From Paenibacillus sp. XY044 (lineage in GTDB: Bacteria; Bacillota; Bacilli; Paenibacillales; Paenibacillaceae), in contig NZ_NQMO01000015.1 in assembly GCF_002257645.1 (NCBI RefSeq), positions 1 to 64,000 of the forward strand: a stretch of DNA of 64,000 nt. Reading direction: 5' to 3'. A model generated the notes under the pieces. The model saw only the letters and a program-made list of their open reading frames with translations. It made no database searches and was not told the origin of the DNA. The translations under genes were made by a program, and so were the position numbers. Within the stretch, counting starts at the first letter, position 1, and each line of letters starts with the position of its first letter. Positions 25,270 through 33,506 of the stretch are shown in pieces.

Positions 25270-26550
25270 TTACATCAAATACCGAAGATACACGTAACCA
25301 CTGGCCAAGGCGACGGACAGCAGCATCATCGGAAAACCGAACTTCAGAAACTGGGCGAACTTGATCGGATATCCTTCCTTGGCGGCCATGCCGGCCACGA
25401 TCAGGTTGGCGCTCGCACCGATCAGGGAGCCGTTGCCTCCCAGGCAGGCGCCCAGGGCCAAGCTCCACCACACCGGCTCCAAATTGCTAATGCCGAGGCT
25501 GCCCATGTCTTGGATCATCGGAATCATGGTGGCGACAAACGGAATGTTGTCGATAAAAGCGGACGCGATTGCGCTCATCCACAGAATGAGCATCGACGTC
25601 GCCGCGACGTCGCCGCCGGTGAGATCGGTGGCTTTCTCCGCCAGGGTGGCGATAACCCCTGTTTCGATCAAGCCGGCCACCAGCACGAACAGTCCCACGA
25701 AGAAGAAGATCGTCGGCCATTCGACCTTGGCAAAAGCCTCCTCAAGCATACGCTCGCCCGTCAGCAGGAGCAGCAGAAAAGCACCGGCGAGCGCGACGGT
25801 GGCCGATTCAAGGTGAACCAGCTGGTGGAGGAAGAAGCCGACGATCGTCAGCCCCATCACCGTCAGGCATTTGATCAGGAGCTTGCGGTCGGTGAGGAGT
25901 TCTTTTTCATCCAAATCCATGATGCTCTGCATCAGCTCCGGCGTCGTCTTGATTTGCTTGCGGAACATGAGAATGAATAATGGAATGAACACGACGAGAA
26001 TGATCACTGCAATCGGCGTCAGGTTATTGATGAACGCGACGAAGGTCAGCTCCTTCACCGCGCTGCCGATCATAATGTTGGGCGGGTCGCCGATCAAGGT
26101 GGCGGTGCCGCCGACGTTCGACGCCATGATCTGGGTGATCAGAAATGGCGTCGGGTTAACCCGCAGCTGCCGGGTAATGCTGAGTGTGACGGGTACCATG
26201 AGCAGAACGGTGGTCACGTTATCGAGAAACGCCGATCCGACCGCGGTAATCAGAATCAGCGCCACCATGATGGCGACGGGCCGGCCTTTGGCCTTTTTCG
26301 CGGCCCATACCGCAATGAATTTGAATAATCCCGTCTCGGCCGTGATGTTGACGATGATCATCATGCCGACGAGCAGGCCAAGCGTGTTGAAATCAATATG
26401 ATGAATCGCGGTTTCCTGGCTCACGACACCGAAAATGACCATAAGCGCACCCCCGATCATCGCCACGATCGTCCGGTGAATTTTTTCCGCGATAATAAAT
26501 GCGTAAACAATGAGAAAAATACCAATAGCCAGTACAGCTTGCTGTTCCAT
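25270..26550 (-). CDS. Ion transporter of the ArsB/NhaD (SLC13-like) superfamily
   Basis: Polytopic membrane protein of 426 residues, probably 11-12 helices. Two inverted structural repeats each carry a short hairpin motif: GSAFLDNVTTVLLMVPVT with GGTATLIGDPPNIMIG in the first half, and ASAFIDNIPFVATMIP with GGNGSLIGASANLIVAG in the second. This pattern is shared by NhaD sodium/proton antiporters, ArsB and plant/bacterial silicon or P-protein transporters. ATG at 26550 follows GGGGAGG; a longer frame to 26655 is not supported. The leader on the minus strand holds a terminator-like hairpin about 200 bases before the start. Sodium/proton antiport is the likeliest role, by family only. Confidence 0.9.
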   Translation of the reverse strand: MEQQAVLAIGIFLIVYAFIIAEKIHRTIVAMIGGALMVIFGVVSQETAIHHIDFNTLGLLVGMMIIVNITAETGLFKFIAVWAAKKAKGRPVAIMVALILITAVGSAFLDNVTTVLLMVPVTLSITRQLRVNPTPFLITQIMASNVGGTATLIGDPPNIMIGSAVKELTFVAFINNLTPIAVIILVVFIPLFILMFRKQIKTTPELMQSIMDLDEKELLTDRKLLIKCLTVMGLTIVGFFLHQLVHLESATVALAGAFLLLLLTGERMLEEAFAKVEWPTIFFFVGLFVLVAGLIETGVIATLAEKATDLTGGDVAATSMLILWMSAIASAFIDNIPFVATMIPMIQDMGSLGISNLEPVWWSLALGACLGGNGSLIGASANLIVAGMAAKEGYPIKFAQFLKFGFPMMLLSVALASGYVYLRYLM

Positions 26551-26749
26551 AGCGTGCCTCCCCATCCTGTAATTGTATGAGTCTTGAATCTTGCAGCCCG
26601 GGTCTGGTCTTTTGAAAAGATCGGCATGACGTATAGCGTCTCCAGATCTCGACACTTTTTACCGGGTTTCCATCAGACGTGCCTATCCTCCTTTGCCTCA
26701 AGCTGAAGGAAGAGCGCATGGCGGACTCACACAACGAATGAGAGGGGTG

Positions 26750-26784
26750 AAAAAGACAAAAGGAGCCCGCACATGGCAGGCTCC
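26750..26784 (-). terminator. Terminator-like hairpin in the leader of the NhaD-type gene
   Basis: On the minus strand GGAGCCTGCC and GGGCTCC form a stem followed by TTTTGTCTTTTT. It lies between the minus-strand promoter at 26863-26891 and the gene start at 26550, so it can only act on this transcript: an attenuator is the simplest reading. Confidence 0.6.
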
Positions 26785-26862
26785 TCCAAATGTATCGTAT
26801 TTAATTGAAATGTAAAAACTTGCTCTCATTCTGAAAGGGAAACCGGAAATCGGTTTACAATA

Positions 26863-26891
26863 ATTATAAAGTGTTCGCGCGATCTTGTAAA
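26863..26891 (-). promoter_or_regulatory. Minus-strand promoter for the NhaD-type gene
   Basis: On the minus strand TTTACA (26891-26886), a 17-base spacer and a perfect TATAAT (26868-26863). An inverted repeat AAACCG-5-CGGTTT (26840-26856) lies at the expected transcription start, and a 16-base palindrome AGCCGGATATCCGGCT (26896-26911) lies just upstream, close to the GH13 ribosome site. Either may be an operator shared by the divergent genes. I did not find a convincing sigma-A promoter for the GH13 gene. Confidence 0.6.
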
Positions 26892-26938
26892 CAACAGCCG
26901 GATATCCGGCTCAAAAAGAAGCATGTAAGGAGCAGGTT

Positions 26939-28636
26939 ATGAACAAAAAATGGTGGAAAGAAGCCGTGGTTTATCAAATCTATCCGATCAGCTTCCTCGA
27001 CACGAACGGTGACGGCAAGGGGGATCTGCTCGGCATTATCTCGAGACTGGATTACTTGAAGGACCTGGGTGTCGACGTGATCTGGATCTGCCCGATCTAT
27101 AAGTCCCCCAATCACGATAACGGATACGATATCAGCGACTACTGCGACATTATGGACGAGTTCGGCACGATGGAGGAATTTGACCGTCTGCTGCGGGAGG
27201 CGCATGCGCGCGGTCTCAAAATTATGATGGATCTGGTCCTGAACCATACCTCGGACGAGCATCCATGGTTTATCGAGTCGCGTTCCAGCAAGGATAATCC
27301 GAAACGGGATTTCTATATATGGCGCACAGGCAAAGACGGAAAACCGCCGAACAACTGGGAATCCTATTTCAGCGGCTCGGTCTGGGAATACGACGATAAG
27401 ACAGGTGAGTATTACCTCCATCTGTACTCCAAGCACCAGCCGGACCTGAACTGGGAAAATCAGAAGGTGATCGACAGCATGCACGAAATGGTGGAATGGT
27501 GGCTTAAAAAGGGCGTGGACGGCTTCCGTTTTGACGCGATCGCGCATATTGTCAAAGCGGTCGGCCTGCCGGACGGGGCAAACCCGGACCAGCTGCCCAC
27601 GGTGCGCGCCTATGAGCTGTTTTCCAACCTGGAAAACGTGCACACTCTGCTGAACAATCTGTTCGAAAGGGTGCTGTTCCACTATGACATCATGACCGTC
27701 GGGGAGACGTCGGGCCTGGGTCCGGAGCAGGCGCTCAGCTATGTCGGGGACACGCGCAACGAGCTGAACATGGTATTTCAGTTCGAGCATATGCAGCTCG
27801 ATGCGGGAGCTTCCGGATCCGGCAAGTGGGATATCCGTCCCTGGAACCTGCTGGAGCTGAAGAAGGTCATCAGCGGGTGGCAGACGGTGCTGCACGAAAA
27901 GGGCTGGAACGCGAATTATTGGTGCAACCATGACCAGCCGAGATCGGTGTCCCGGTTTGGAGACGACAAGAAATATCGGGTGGAGTCGGCGAAGATGCTG
28001 GCCACCTTCCTGCACACGCTCGAAGGCACGCCGTATATTTATCAAGGCGAGGAAATCGGTATGACGAACATCGCCTTCGCTTCGATCGACGATTACCGCG
28101 ACGTCGAGACGCTGAATTACTATGAGGAGCAGCTGGATCAGGGCGTGCCCGAAGAGAGGGTCATGCAGGCGATTTGGAAGAAGAGCCGGGACAACGCCCG
28201 GACGCCGATGCAGTGGACGAACGGGGAGCATGCAGGTTTTACGCGGGGCAAGCCGTGGATCGAGGTGAACTCGAACTATCCGCTGATCAATGTAGAGGAT
28301 GCGATCAAAGATCCGAATTCGATTTTCCATTACTATAAAAAGCTGATCGCGCTCCGTAAAGAGCATGAAGTCATCGTGTACGGCGAATACAACCTGCTGC
28401 TTCCGCTCGACAAAGAGCTGTATGTGTATACCCGGACGCTGGAGGAGCAGTGTCTCCTGGTCATCCTTAACTTTTTCGGAGGCGAACCGGTACTGAAGCT
28501 TCCGGCGGAGCTCGTTCCGGAGGCCAAGCAGCTGCTAGTCTCCAACTACCCGATCAAAGGGGAGGAGGACCTCGGGAATTTGAAGCTGCGGCCGTATGAA
28601 GCGAGGGTATACCTGATGATGACGCCAGCCCCTTGA
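26939..28636 (+). CDS. GH13 alpha-glucosidase (subfamily 31, oligo-1,6/alpha-1,4 type)
   Basis: Cytoplasmic alpha-glucosidase of 565 residues. Conserved GH13 regions: DLVLNHTSDEHPWF, nucleophile Asp in GFRFDAIAHI, acid/base Glu in TVGETSG, and NHDQPRSVSRFGDD. The TIM barrel with B domain covers about 1-480, then a C-terminal beta domain. The residue after the nucleophile is Ala; in this subfamily Val at that site marks isomaltase (alpha-1,6) enzymes and small residues mark alpha-1,4 preference, so maltose-type oligosaccharides are the likelier substrate (inference). ATGTAAGGAG gives a good ribosome site. Divergent from the NhaD-type gene. Confidence 0.92.
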   Translation: MNKKWWKEAVVYQIYPISFLDTNGDGKGDLLGIISRLDYLKDLGVDVIWICPIYKSPNHDNGYDISDYCDIMDEFGTMEEFDRLLREAHARGLKIMMDLVLNHTSDEHPWFIESRSSKDNPKRDFYIWRTGKDGKPPNNWESYFSGSVWEYDDKTGEYYLHLYSKHQPDLNWENQKVIDSMHEMVEWWLKKGVDGFRFDAIAHIVKAVGLPDGANPDQLPTVRAYELFSNLENVHTLLNNLFERVLFHYDIMTVGETSGLGPEQALSYVGDTRNELNMVFQFEHMQLDAGASGSGKWDIRPWNLLELKKVISGWQTVLHEKGWNANYWCNHDQPRSVSRFGDDKKYRVESAKMLATFLHTLEGTPYIYQGEEIGMTNIAFASIDDYRDVETLNYYEEQLDQGVPEERVMQAIWKKSRDNARTPMQWTNGEHAGFTRGKPWIEVNSNYPLINVEDAIKDPNSIFHYYKKLIALRKEHEVIVYGEYNLLLPLDKELYVYTRTLEEQCLLVILNFFGGEPVLKLPAELVPEAKQLLVSNYPIKGEEDLGNLKLRPYEARVYLMMTPAP

Positions 28637-28661
28637 CTTCATGGCGCAAACTTGGTAAATT
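28633..28661 (+). promoter_or_regulatory. Promoter of the mutS2-like leader transcript
   Basis: TTGACT (28633-28638), a 17-base spacer and TAAATT (28656-28661). It overlaps the GH13 stop codon. A transcript would start near 28668, about 25 bases before the leader peptide start. Confidence 0.55.
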
Positions 28662-28692
28662 TACCTCATCCTATAACAAGGGAGAGATTTTG

Positions 28693-28716
28693 ATGACGGT
28701 GGTTGTTCTTAACTAA
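28693..28716 (+). CDS. Leader peptide MTVVVLN (putative attenuator uORF)
   Basis: Eight-codon frame ATG-ACG-GTG-GTT-GTT-CTT-AAC-TAA. AAGGGAGAG lies 6-8 bases upstream, as good a ribosome site as that of any gene here. Its last four codons overlap the left arm of a perfect 12-bp long-range stem, so a ribosome paused in this frame would open that stem. The run of three valines followed by Leu-Asn is a plausible stalling sequence. No protein role is proposed; it would be a regulatory reading frame. Confidence 0.55.
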   Translation: MTVVVLN

Positions 28717-28828
28717 TCAAACTCCATATCGGCTGTATGCAACGAAGACAGGCGAGGAATGCCCGAAGGGCACCCTTTCTTTCCATGCGTCTCTTTGCTG
28801 CGTATCGTCTTGGAAATAGTTAAGAACA
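28704..28828 (+). promoter_or_regulatory. Structured leader of the mutS2-like gene
   Basis: TGTTCTTAACTA (28704-28715) pairs perfectly with TAGTTAAGAACA (28817-28828). Inside, GTATGCAACGAAGA pairs with the segment ending GCTGCGTAT (near 28790-28806) with one mismatch in 14, and TGCCCGAAGGGCA (28762-28774) caps it. Further downstream GAGCG/CGCTC and a nested ATGCCG...CGGCAT hairpin precede the terminator. There is no long protein-like frame with a ribosome site here. Confidence 0.6.
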
Positions 28829-28967
28829 CGCGAAGCATCAAACGATCAATCCCTTGCGGACTGTTTGAAACCTTTGTGATCCGACTCGGTGAGCGCTGGC
28901 CGCTCCACCGTTGTCATGCCGGATACGGGCCGCCGCCTTTTGGGCGGCTGGCTCTTCGGCATACAGG

Positions 28968-28996
28968 ACCGTGCTCTTTGCAGCACGGTTTTTTTG
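28968..28996 (+). terminator. Leader terminator 1
   Basis: ACCGTGCT (28968-28975), 6-base loop, AGCACGGT (28982-28989) and seven T: a textbook intrinsic terminator placed 130 bases before the mutS2-like start. Confidence 0.85.
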
Positions 28997-29037
28997 CGTA
29001 CCGCAGAGGCAGAAGACAAAGGCAGTCCGGCAGACCA

Positions 29038-29077
29038 GGGGCAGGGAATCGCACGCGCGTATTCTCTGCCCCTTTTT
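29038..29077 (+). terminator. Leader terminator 2
   Basis: GGGGCAG (29038-29044) and CTGCCCC (29066-29072), extended by GAAT/ATTC, followed by five T. It lies just 48 bases before the mutS2-like start, so read-through of two terminators is needed for expression. Confidence 0.75.
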
Positions 29078-29124
29078 GCGTTGCCATAGGAAGACAAACC
29101 GGAAATAGGAGGATGAAACAAGTT

Positions 29125-31122
29125 ATGGATCAAACGACAATGATCATGTTGGAATACGACAAAATGAAGGAAGCATTAAGAGACTATGCGGTGTCGTACG
29201 AAGGGCGCAGGCATATCGATGAATTGGAGCCGCTGACCGTGGCGGGAGTGGTGCGCAGGGCGCTGGATGAGACGGCGGAAGCCAAGCTACTACTGGATAA
29301 AGGCGCCAGCGTCCCGCTGCCGTCCCTGGAAGGGATCGACCGGATCGTCTCCCTGCTGCATACGGGGTACCTGTTCGACGAGCAGGATTTTACCGCGGTT
29401 CATACGTTTCTGCACAGCTGCGGGCAGCTGCGAAAGTATATGGCCGGCAAGCGCGACATCGCGCCGGGCATCAGCTCGTATGCTTCCTCGATGCAGGAGC
29501 TGGCGAAGCTGAAGGGCGAAATCGAGCGCTGCATCCGGTTTGGCCGGGTGGACGATCAGGCCAGCAAAAACCTGGAACGCGTCCGCAAGAAAATCGCTAT
29601 CGTCAAGGAGCGTATTCAGAAAAAGATCGCCGCGATCCTGTCCAGACACGGTTCGATTCTGCAGGAAAACCTAGTCAGCGTCCGAGGCGGCCGGTACGTC
29701 ATTCCGGTTAAGCGGGAGTACCACAAAACGATCAAGGGCTCGGTGCTGGACCAGTCGACCAGCGGGCAGACCGTCTTTGTGGAGCCGGAGGAGGTAGCCC
29801 ATCTCCAAAGCGAGCTCGGCATGCTTGAGGCGGATGAGGCCCGGGAAGAAGGCATCGTGCTGAGCGCGCTGACCGGACTGCTTGAATCGGCTTCAGCCGA
29901 TCTGCTGCTGAACATCGAGATTACAGGGACGTACGATTTTATTTTTGCCAAAGCGAAGTACAGCCGCACGCTTGGCGGGCGTAACGTTCTTCTGAGCGAC
30001 AGCGGGCGCATTCAGGTGGACGGAGCGCGGCATCCGTTCATGCTGAAGACGATGGTTCCGCTGCGGCTGGAGCTGGGCAGCGGTTACCGCTCGCTGATTA
30101 TTACCGGACCGAATACCGGCGGCAAGACGGTGGCGCTCAAGACGCTCGGGCTGCTCACCCTGATGGTCCAGTCAGGGCTGCTTGTGCCAGTGGAGGAGGG
30201 CAGTACGTTCACCGTGTTCACCAAAGTGCTGTCGGCCATCGGGGACGGACAGAGCATCGAGCAGTCGCTCAGCACCTTTTCCGCCCAGATTCGGCGTTTG
30301 ATCGGGATGGTGGATGCTGCGGACCGCCACACCCTGCTGCTGATCGACGAGCTGGCGGCCGGAACGGATCCGGGGGAAGGGATGTCCCTGTCGATCGCGA
30401 TTCTTGAGGAGCTCAGCCGCAGAGGTGCGATGATCATGGTCACGACGCATTTTAATGAGCTGAAGACGTTTGCGGCGCGGACGCCGGGCTTCCAGAACGC
30501 CCGGATGGAGTTCGATGTCGAGACGCTGGAGCCGCTCTACCGGCTGACGATCGGGGAGGCGGGGCAGAGCTATGCGATTCAAATTGCCACGAAGCTTGGG
30601 ATGGCTGCGGGGATCATCGAGCGGTCGCAGGAAATTTTGCACCGGCAGAAGCCGCTGCCTGTCCTGCAGCCGGACGATGCAGCCGAGGCGCAAATCCCAG
30701 CTCAAGCAGAGGCTGCGCAGGGTGAGGAGACGGCTCAGTCCCTCGATCCACTTGAAACCGATCAGAGTAATGGGGAAGGGAACCGGGATCCGGCGGCTGA
30801 CGATCAGGGGAAAGCATCGGCCGCACCCGCGCGTAAGCTTGAGGTAGGGGACGCTGTCTATGTCAGCTCCTATGGGCGAACGGGCATCGTCTACGAACCG
30901 GAGGATGCCATGGGCATGGTAGGGGTCATGATCCAGAAGGAGAAGATCCGGATCAACCAGAAGCGGCTCAAGCTGTTCATTGAGAAGAACGAGCTATATC
31001 CGGAGGACTACGATTTCGACATTATTTTCGAGTCCAAGGAGGACCGGAAGAAGAGCAAGCTGATGCAGCGCAAGCATGTCGAGGGACTGTCCATCATTCG
31101 CGAGCCCGACTCGAAGCCCTGA
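29125..31122 (+). CDS. MutS2-like ATPase with KOW-like domain, lacking SMR
   Basis: 665 residues. Order: MutS-type core/lever with coiled-coil clamp (about 1-300), ABC-type ATPase with Walker A GPNTGGKT and Walker B LLLIDELAAGTDPGEG (about 300-530), an acidic Ala/Gln/Glu-rich linker (about 530-585), and a KOW-like beta domain (VGDAVYVSSYGRTGIVYEP). The C-terminal SMR nuclease domain of standard MutS2 is absent. MutS2 of B. subtilis recognises collided ribosomes, so a translation-related role is plausible. Start: ATG 29125 matches the family N-terminus; ATG 29113 directly abuts AGGAGG and is too close. The frame is open far upstream but that part is the structured leader. Confidence 0.88.
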   Translation: MDQTTMIMLEYDKMKEALRDYAVSYEGRRHIDELEPLTVAGVVRRALDETAEAKLLLDKGASVPLPSLEGIDRIVSLLHTGYLFDEQDFTAVHTFLHSCGQLRKYMAGKRDIAPGISSYASSMQELAKLKGEIERCIRFGRVDDQASKNLERVRKKIAIVKERIQKKIAAILSRHGSILQENLVSVRGGRYVIPVKREYHKTIKGSVLDQSTSGQTVFVEPEEVAHLQSELGMLEADEAREEGIVLSALTGLLESASADLLLNIEITGTYDFIFAKAKYSRTLGGRNVLLSDSGRIQVDGARHPFMLKTMVPLRLELGSGYRSLIITGPNTGGKTVALKTLGLLTLMVQSGLLVPVEEGSTFTVFTKVLSAIGDGQSIEQSLSTFSAQIRRLIGMVDAADRHTLLLIDELAAGTDPGEGMSLSIAILEELSRRGAMIMVTTHFNELKTFAARTPGFQNARMEFDVETLEPLYRLTIGEAGQSYAIQIATKLGMAAGIIERSQEILHRQKPLPVLQPDDAAEAQIPAQAEAAQGEETAQSLDPLETDQSNGEGNRDPAADDQGKASAAPARKLEVGDAVYVSSYGRTGIVYEPEDAMGMVGVMIQKEKIRINQKRLKLFIEKNELYPEDYDFDIIFESKEDRKKSKLMQRKHVEGLSIIREPDSKP

Positions 31123-31291
31123 ATCGGAAACGGTGAAAAAATGTTGAAAATTATGGCATAATGCCCTTCCGGCGGCGGTTAAATTCCTGCAAAACGGGTA
31201 ATTGGATGGTGACAAGACAAGACCTGACATCAATCGAGAAGACCATGCGGCAAAAAGACATAGATCAGAAAGTCAAGTGGAGGGAGAAACG

Positions 31292-31711
31292 ATGGAACCA
31301 GACAACAGAGGCCGGGACATAAACCCGGCCGGATCCAATGAAACCGAGCAGGATGTGCTGGCCCAGCAGGGAGGCGAATTCGAAGCGCAGGTGAGCAAGG
31401 AAAAAATGCAGCTGTGGACCAAAGAAGACTACCTGCGGTCCCAGCGGGAAATCGATCAGATTAGCCGGGATTTAAAGGCGGCGATCGAGGAGGGCTTTCA
31501 TCCGGGCGATCCGCCGGTCCAGCAGATGATCCGCCGGCACTATGAATGGATGAGCCATTATTATACGCCGTCGGCTATCGTGTATATCGAACTGGGAAAT
31601 TTGTATGTGGACCAGACCGATCACAAGCAGCTGTTTACGGTTTATCATCCGCAGCTTCCCGTTTTTTTGCGGGACGGGATGAAAATATTCGCAGAGCGCG
31701 AGTTGAAGTAG
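31292..31711 (+). CDS. Stand-alone TipAS antibiotic-recognition domain protein
   Basis: 139 residues. After a polar N-terminus, residues 40-139 match the TipAS fold that binds thiopeptide-class antibiotics in Streptomyces TipA: VSKEKMQLWTKEDYLRSQ, RRHYEWMSHYY, LGNLYVDQTDHKQLF and LPVFLRDGMKIFAE. The MerR DNA-binding half of TipAL is missing, so this is a free-standing binder, as in AlbA-type or short TipAS proteins. The cysteine that TipAS uses for covalent thiostrepton capture is not conserved (Tyr-Thr-Pro here), so binding would be non-covalent. GGAGGGAG precedes the ATG. It lies 169 bases after the MutS2-like gene, same strand. Confidence 0.85.
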   Translation: MEPDNRGRDINPAGSNETEQDVLAQQGGEFEAQVSKEKMQLWTKEDYLRSQREIDQISRDLKAAIEEGFHPGDPPVQQMIRRHYEWMSHYYTPSAIVYIELGNLYVDQTDHKQLFTVYHPQLPVFLRDGMKIFAERELK

Positions 31712-31735
31712 GTATATGTAAAAAGGTGAACAGAT

Positions 31736-31772
31736 CAAGCCCGCCTGGCCGAATTACGGCCGGGCGGGCTTG
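31736..31772. terminator. Strong stem-loop between convergent genes
   Basis: CAAGCCCGCCTGGCCG and CGGCCGGGCGGGCTTG form a nearly perfect 16-bp stem. The T-run is poor on both strands, so efficiency is uncertain. Confidence 0.6.
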
Positions 31773-31838
31773 TTGCCTGCATTTGAGGGCTTTTCGTTCA
31801 TTTCATGATGCCGGATCCGGAGAACTTAGCCAAAGATT

Positions 31839-33506
31839 CTAATTGATGACCACCCCGGCTGTCTGGTCCGGCTCGAGCAGCATGTAAATGCCGGGGTTCA
31901 GCTGCAGCACCGCTCCATCCGGAATATTCGAGTAGGTCTCCACTTTCGTAAACGGTCCAGAGGAAGGCGGCGAAGGGGCGTAGTCCGGGAGAACTCCTTT
32001 CCCATTAACGCGCAGCACCGATTGCGACACCCCTTTAAACGTTGGATCCTCGGATGAAGACTTCACGACCAGCTGACTGCCTTTCAAATAATAGGTAAAC
32101 GTGACCTTCCGTCCGTCCAGATTCATCTGTACCTGCTGCTCGGCAGGGGTCGGGGCGGCTAAATCATACCAATGCTTCGAAAGATCCCTTTTTGTGATCT
32201 CCAAATCTGAGAACAGGAGCTTCATCGGCTCCCCTGACCAGTCTTTGAACCATGTGGGCGACTCAAAGCGCAGGTATCCTTCATTCAAATATTCCTTGAA
32301 GGGCACCTTCTCGTATACTCCGGTATGGTAATCCCCGCCTTCAATGCGTCGATCTCCAAGCTGAAGGCTTACCTTATTGAAGTGCCTCACGCCTTGAGTC
32401 CAATCATCTGATGCTGCTCTATACGGAACTTTGATCTGAAGCGGCGTGATGATCAGCTGTTTCAGGTTGTAGTTGATGTTTGCAGTTTGCTCGTCATTTG
32501 CCGCCAACGGTTTGCTGTAAATGGCTTCGCTGGCCTTGTTGCCGTCTGCGTTGAAGTCAAAAGCCCAGGTACCCGCTACTCTCTTGACTTCCTGCAAATA
32601 GGTCAGGTGAAGCTTCGCCCCCTTCCAGGCTTGTTCCGGAATGGTGAAGGTCGATTGGCATAACAAATCGTTGCCGTCCGGAGGCAGGACCGCCCGGGAC
32701 ACGCTTTGATACGTCTGGGAACCGGAGGTGATCACCAGGTGGGGGTCCAGATTGCCGGGATCCTCAAGCGGTGACGTCAGGGCGTACCGAATGGTCAACT
32801 GATCGTTTTTCCGGACGATCGATTGGATGGTCACGGCCGCGTAGTCGCCGGCAGACGGCGATGGGGCTAATGTAGAGCCTTCGGCTATATCTCCCGCAAG
32901 AGGCTGATCGTCGTACTGGAAGAAGACCAGGTTGCTGGCGTCTAAGTGCATGCTCTGTTTCGATTTTTGCAGCTCATCCTGCAGCTCGAACATTCCTTTC
33001 AGAGTGTCTTTCGTTTCATCGCGTTGTACCAGAACGTATGGCTCGGCGCCTTTCCCCTTGGAATCGGACAGGGAGACGGATTCGAAATCGACGGCGTCAT
33101 ATTCCGGCAGGCCCGGGACTTGCATGGTAAAGAGCACATCCATCTGCTCGCCATCGGTCACGACGCCGTGCAGCTTCATCGTGGCGCCCGACTGCCGGGC
33201 ACTTAAATTCAGCGGCTCGCCAAAGCCGTGCTGAATGGCATTGTTCACGCCCGACCGTCCCCAAAAATCCCAATTGGGGTTTATGGCTGCAAACACGGGA
33301 ACCGCAACCACCAGGAAGACCGCAGCGGAAGCGGCCGCTGGAACCCACTTGCGGGTCGCCGATGACCTTTTCGCAGCAGATGGCAGTACTCCGCGCCGTT
33401 TTCCGACTTCTTCCTCGATGGCATTCCACATCACCTCAAAGTCGGGAGCGGGCTCAGGCTTTCGTGAAATGGCCCGTTCCACCTGTTCCAAGCTGAATCG
33501 ATTCAT
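31839..33506 (-). CDS. DUF4179-type anti-sigma/membrane protein
   Basis: 555 residues. A cytoplasmic N-terminus (about 1-50) with FEVMWNAIEEEVGKRR resembles the sigma-binding part of RsgI/DUF4179 proteins; a single membrane helix follows (AAASAAVFLVVAVPVF), then a large extracellular beta-rich region (about 80-555) without recognised catalytic motifs. It starts 53 bases inside the end of the sigma-factor gene with its own good ribosome site (AAAGGAGAG), so the pair is translationally linked. Inference: membrane anti-sigma factor that senses an envelope signal and holds the cognate sigma factor. Confidence 0.82.
   Translation of the reverse strand: MNRFSLEQVERAISRKPEPAPDFEVMWNAIEEEVGKRRGVLPSAAKRSSATRKWVPAAASAAVFLVVAVPVFAAINPNWDFWGRSGVNNAIQHGFGEPLNLSARQSGATMKLHGVVTDGEQMDVLFTMQVPGLPEYDAVDFESVSLSDSKGKGAEPYVLVQRDETKDTLKGMFELQDELQKSKQSMHLDASNLVFFQYDDQPLAGDIAEGSTLAPSPSAGDYAAVTIQSIVRKNDQLTIRYALTSPLEDPGNLDPHLVITSGSQTYQSVSRAVLPPDGNDLLCQSTFTIPEQAWKGAKLHLTYLQEVKRVAGTWAFDFNADGNKASEAIYSKPLAANDEQTANINYNLKQLIITPLQIKVPYRAASDDWTQGVRHFNKVSLQLGDRRIEGGDYHTGVYEKVPFKEYLNEGYLRFESPTWFKDWSGEPMKLLFSDLEITKRDLSKHWYDLAAPTPAEQQVQMNLDGRKVTFTYYLKGSQLVVKSSSEDPTFKGVSQSVLRVNGKGVLPDYAPSPPSSGPFTKVETYSNIPDGAVLQLNPGIYMLLEPDQTAGVVIN

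Noticed and set aside
26864..28366. Minus-strand open frame of 500 codons
   Set aside because: Antisense to the GH13 gene, whose catalytic motifs are all intact; no ribosome site or protein-like motifs.
28704..28828. Small transposable element (MITE) with 12-bp terminal inverted repeats
   Set aside because: No target-site duplication flanks it, and the internal part is itself paired; a structured leader RNA explains it better.
28759..29124. Upstream extension of the MutS2-like frame
   Set aside because: Open by chance; it runs through hairpins and two terminators, and the family N-terminus begins at 29125.
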